A stretch of 24,961 nucleotides of DNA, taken from positions 1 to 24,961 of the forward strand of contig JAQCGA010000003.1 of the NCBI GenBank assembly GCA_027619145.1, in the 5' to 3' direction. This document shows, piece by piece, positions 22,165 to 24,961 of this stretch. This DNA is from a bacterium (GTDB taxonomy: Bacteria > Latescibacterota > UBA2968 > GCA-2709665). Within the stretch, counting starts at the first letter, position 1. The number at the start of each line of letters is the position of its first letter. Below the pieces are notes generated by a model, which did not search any database, had not been told where the DNA came from, and worked only from the letters and a program-made list of their open reading frames with translations. The translations under genes were made by a program, and so were the position numbers.

Positions 22165-24951
22165 CTAATGAGCTTCCAACCAATCCTCCCCTGTCCCCAT
22201 CTCCACCTCAATCGGAACCCCCATCGGCATGGCCGTCTTCATTCCTTTTTCCACAATCGGCGGCAACACCTCTGCCTCATCCCGGTGCATATCGAACACC
22301 AGTTCATCGTGCACCTGCAGCAGCATCTTAGACTTCAGACCCTCAGCCTGCATCTCCCGATGAATCTTGTGCATCGCAATCTTAATCATATCCGCCGCCG
22401 AGCCCTGGATGCGGCTGTTAATCGCGTTGCGCTCCGCCCCTTTGCGCGTCGTCGCATTCCGGGAATTGATATCCCGTAAATACCGCCGTCGCCCAATCAC
22501 CGTTTCCACATACCCGTGCTCTTGCGCAAACGCAACCGTCTCATCCATATATCGCCGCACGCCCGAGAACTGTCCGAAATACTGCTCGATCAACTCCGCC
22601 GCCTGCCAGCGCGGAATGTCCAGCCGCTCTGCCAGACCAAACGCCGAAATTCCGTAAATAATTCCAAAGTTCACCGTCTTCGCCTGCCGCCGCATCTCAT
22701 CGCTCATCCCCGCTTCATCCACCCCGTAAATCTTCATCGCCGTCGCCGTATGAATATCCCCCCCACTGCGGAATACCTCCAGCATGGTCTCATCTTCGCT
22801 CAACGCCGCTGCAATCCGCAACTCAATCTGCGAATAGTCCGAAGACAACAGCACGTGGTCCTTATCACGCGGCACAAACGCTTTGCGAATCTCTCGCCCC
22901 ATCTCCGTACGGATTGGAATATTCTGCATATTGGGACCGTGCGATTGCAACCGACCGGTAGCCGCCACCGCCTGTTCATAATGTGTATGCACCCGGCTCG
23001 TCTGCTTCACAATCGCACCCGGAAGCTGATCCACGTAGGTCGATTTCAGCTTGGTGAACGATCGGTAGCGCAGCACCTGCTCCACAATCTCGTGCCGGGG
23101 TGCAAGCCGCCGGAGCACCTGCTCGGTGGTCTGGTATTGCTTCGTCTTTGCCGTCCGCCGTGCATTCGGATCCAACGCCAGCTTATCGAACAAAATATCC
23201 CCAAGCTGCTTCGTAGAATTCAAATCAAACTGCTCCTCGGCCAGCTCATAAATCCGTTCTGCTGCCCGCCCAATCTCTCCTTCCAGCTCCTTCGACAACC
23301 CCTTCAGCACCTCCGCCTCGCATCGAATCCCTTCGTACTCCATCTCCACCAGCACCGGAATCAGCGGGCATTCCGCCTCCTCAAACACCCTCACCTGCCC
23401 CGTCTCCTCCAGCTTCGCCTTCAATATCTCGTACAGTTGAAACGTAATATCCGCATCCTCCGCCGCGTATTCCGCCACCTGCTCCAGCGGCACGTCCGCC
23501 AGGGTCTTGGGCCCGCTATCCAGCAGATCCAGCTGCTTTCCGTCTTCCTCCCCAATCAAATCCGAAATCGGCACCGGTCGGTACCCCAGCAGCGCCTGCG
23601 CCAGATAATCCATACTCCGCCGCAAATCCGGTGTGGCCAGAAACGCCGCCAGCATCGTATCGAACAACCGTCCACCCACCCGGGCGCCTTTCCAGCGCAA
23701 CACGCCCAGGTCGAACTTCAAATTATGACCCACCTTCTCAATCTCAGGATTCTCCAGCACCTCCCGGAACTCCTCCAGCACGGCCAGCGCCTCGTCTTTA
23801 TCTGCCGGGAACGGCACATAATACCCCGTGTGTGCTTGAAATGAAAGTGCCAGCCCCACCAGACCACACGTTCGCACGTTCAATCCCGTTGTCTCCAGAT
23901 CAAAACAGAACACCTTCTGTTTACTCAACTGTGCAATCAGTGCTTTTCGCTTCTCCGGTGTATCTACCAGATGGTATTCGTGCGCCACGTCCTGAACCGT
24001 CTTGAACTCCATTTCCTCGCCTTCGGACACTTCTTCTCCTGCCGCCAGGTTCGGCCCTGCGGTGAACGCCTCTCCAAGCACCCGCTTGCCCAGCGTATTG
24101 AACTCCAGCTCCACAAACAACGCCTTCAGCTTCTCACTATCTCGCTCCTTCAGCACCAGATCTTCCGGCTTCACTTTCAGCGGCACGTCCCGCTCAATTG
24201 TTACCAGCGTCTTGGACAACAGCGCCTGCTCCCGGTGCTCTGCCACTCGCTCCTTCTGTTTTCCCTTCAGCGAGTCCACGTTCTCCAACAAGTTCTCAAT
24301 ACTCCCAAACTGCTCAATCAGCTTCTGCGCTGTCTTTTCCCCAATCCCCGGCACCCCCGGTACGTTATCACTCGCATCTCCCATCAACCCCAGAATATCA
24401 ATTACCTGCTCCACTCGTTCAATTCCCCACCTCTCCAGTACCTCTGGAACGCCCTGCAGTTCCACGTCCCCGGTTCGCCCTGGCTTGCATACAAACGTTC
24501 GTTCGGACACCAGTTGCCCAAAATCCTTATCTGGCGTCACCATATACGTTGTGAACCCCTCCGCTTCGGCCTGCTTTGCCAGCGTGCCAATTACATCGTC
24601 CGCTTCCCACCCCGGCTCCCGCAGCACCGGCAAATTAAACGCCTCACACAGCCGAAACACGTACGGCAATGCCGCACTCAAATCCTCCGGCATCGCTTCC
24701 CGCTGTGCCTTGTATTCCTCATACATCTTATGCCGGTGCGTGGGCTCCGGCGTATCAAACACCACCGCAATATGCGTTGGCTTCGCATTCTCCAGAATAT
24801 CCAGCAACGTATTTGTCAATACAAACACCGTAGATGTATTCACTCCCGTGGACGACATCCTCGGGTTCCGAATCAGCGAAAAATGCGCCCGATACACCAG
24901 CGCCATTCCGTCCAGCAAATAGAGTTTTTTTTCTTTCTTATCTTCAGACAT
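22165..24951 (-). CDS. polA: DNA polymerase I, all three domains
   Basis: This gene encodes DNA polymerase I, for gap filling, primer removal and repair. At 928 residues it matches the length of the E. coli enzyme. The 5'-3' nuclease domain spans about 1-290 (DTPEPTHRHKMYEEYKAQRE, EADDVIGTLA, LMGDASDNVPGVPGIGEKTA). The proofreading domain (about 325-515) appears active: D351 and E353 in FDLETTGL, D414 in GHNLKFDLGVL, and Y495 to D499 in YAAEDADITFQ. The polymerase domain shows motif A DYSQIELR with D705, the O-helix RRQAKTVNFGIIYG (K758, F762, Y766) and QVHDELVFD with D882. F762 predicts discrimination against dideoxynucleotides. QYQTTEQVLRRLA resembles the corresponding segment of FCB-group enzymes. 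The ATG at 24951 is near the window edge, so upstream signals are not visible. Confidence 0.97.
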   Translation of the reverse strand: MSEDKKEKKLYLLDGMALVYRAHFSLIRNPRMSSTGVNTSTVFVLTNTLLDILENAKPTHIAVVFDTPEPTHRHKMYEEYKAQREAMPEDLSAALPYVFRLCEAFNLPVLREPGWEADDVIGTLAKQAEAEGFTTYMVTPDKDFGQLVSERTFVCKPGRTGDVELQGVPEVLERWGIERVEQVIDILGLMGDASDNVPGVPGIGEKTAQKLIEQFGSIENLLENVDSLKGKQKERVAEHREQALLSKTLVTIERDVPLKVKPEDLVLKERDSEKLKALFVELEFNTLGKRVLGEAFTAGPNLAAGEEVSEGEEMEFKTVQDVAHEYHLVDTPEKRKALIAQLSKQKVFCFDLETTGLNVRTCGLVGLALSFQAHTGYYVPFPADKDEALAVLEEFREVLENPEIEKVGHNLKFDLGVLRWKGARVGGRLFDTMLAAFLATPDLRRSMDYLAQALLGYRPVPISDLIGEEDGKQLDLLDSGPKTLADVPLEQVAEYAAEDADITFQLYEILKAKLEETGQVRVFEEAECPLIPVLVEMEYEGIRCEAEVLKGLSKELEGEIGRAAERIYELAEEQFDLNSTKQLGDILFDKLALDPNARRTAKTKQYQTTEQVLRRLAPRHEIVEQVLRYRSFTKLKSTYVDQLPGAIVKQTSRVHTHYEQAVAATGRLQSHGPNMQNIPIRTEMGREIRKAFVPRDKDHVLLSSDYSQIELRIAAALSEDETMLEVFRSGGDIHTATAMKIYGVDEAGMSDEMRRQAKTVNFGIIYGISAFGLAERLDIPRWQAAELIEQYFGQFSGVRRYMDETVAFAQEHGYVETVIGRRRYLRDINSRNATTRKGAERNAINSRIQGSAADMIKIAMHKIHREMQAEGLKSKMLLQVHDELVFDMHRDEAEVLPPIVEKGMKTAMPMGVPIEVEMGTGEDWLEAH

Positions 24952-24961
24952 AACGAATTTC

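Noticed and set aside
22516..23844. 442-codon open frame antisense to polA
   Set aside because: It overlaps the polymerase and exonuclease core completely, is rich in Arg/His/Leu/Pro and has no ribosome site or family resemblance.

Overview
This is a bacterial chromosome segment with dense coding on both strands and no rRNA, tRNA, CRISPR array or intact transposon visible. Native genes are GC-rich with a strong preference for C in third codon positions. The genome is also littered with short palindromic intergenic repeats. DNA polymerase I is a full three-domain enzyme. The mix of genes (heparinase II/III, an alpha-glucuronidase/hexosaminidase-like glycoside hydrolase, several alpha/beta hydrolases and a secreted planctomycete-style protein family) suits an uncultured environmental heterotroph. 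My guess is a Latescibacterota- or Poribacteria-like lineage near the FCB/PVC groups, but this is low confidence and rests on general impression, not on a marker search.

Layout, left to right. 1-917 (-): citrate synthase, cut by the window edge, with a 22-bp near-perfect palindrome at its promoter. 1028-1744 (-): a spermidine-synthase-like Rossmann protein. 2017-5187 (+): a three-gene set of HAD phosphatase, deoxyhypusine-synthase-like protein of unknown function and PfkB/RfaE-type sugar kinase, which may form an undescribed sugar-phosphate pathway. 5283-6812 (-): a two-gene operon of a TEX30-like hydrolase and a radical SAM protein of the spore photoproduct lyase class, ending in a clear terminator. 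7077-8681 (+): an unusual fusion of a PHB-depolymerase-like esterase with a 5'-nucleotidase C-terminal domain.

About 8690-10940 looks foreign, with lower GC and different codon use. It holds a P-loop kinase-like gene, a 112-bp attC-like palindrome and an S9-type hydrolase. 10947-13842 (-) is a tight operon read from a near-consensus promoter at 14069-14097: VOC protein, GNAT, a 5'-truncated DUF5990 remnant, a DUF123 GIY-YIG-like protein and an ankyrin-repeat protein. A second GNAT (14211), an AAC(3)-type acetyltransferase (14881) and a heparinase II/III protein (15740) follow on the + strand. Then come, all on the - strand, an SRPBCC protein, a secreted conserved protein, a glycoside hydrolase and polA.

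The most distinctive layer is intergenic. Three repeat types (called here B, A and C) recur in fixed order and always in the same orientation, whichever way the neighbouring genes point. At two loci, A units form short tandem arrays with the same subtype order. Their stems show compensating base changes.
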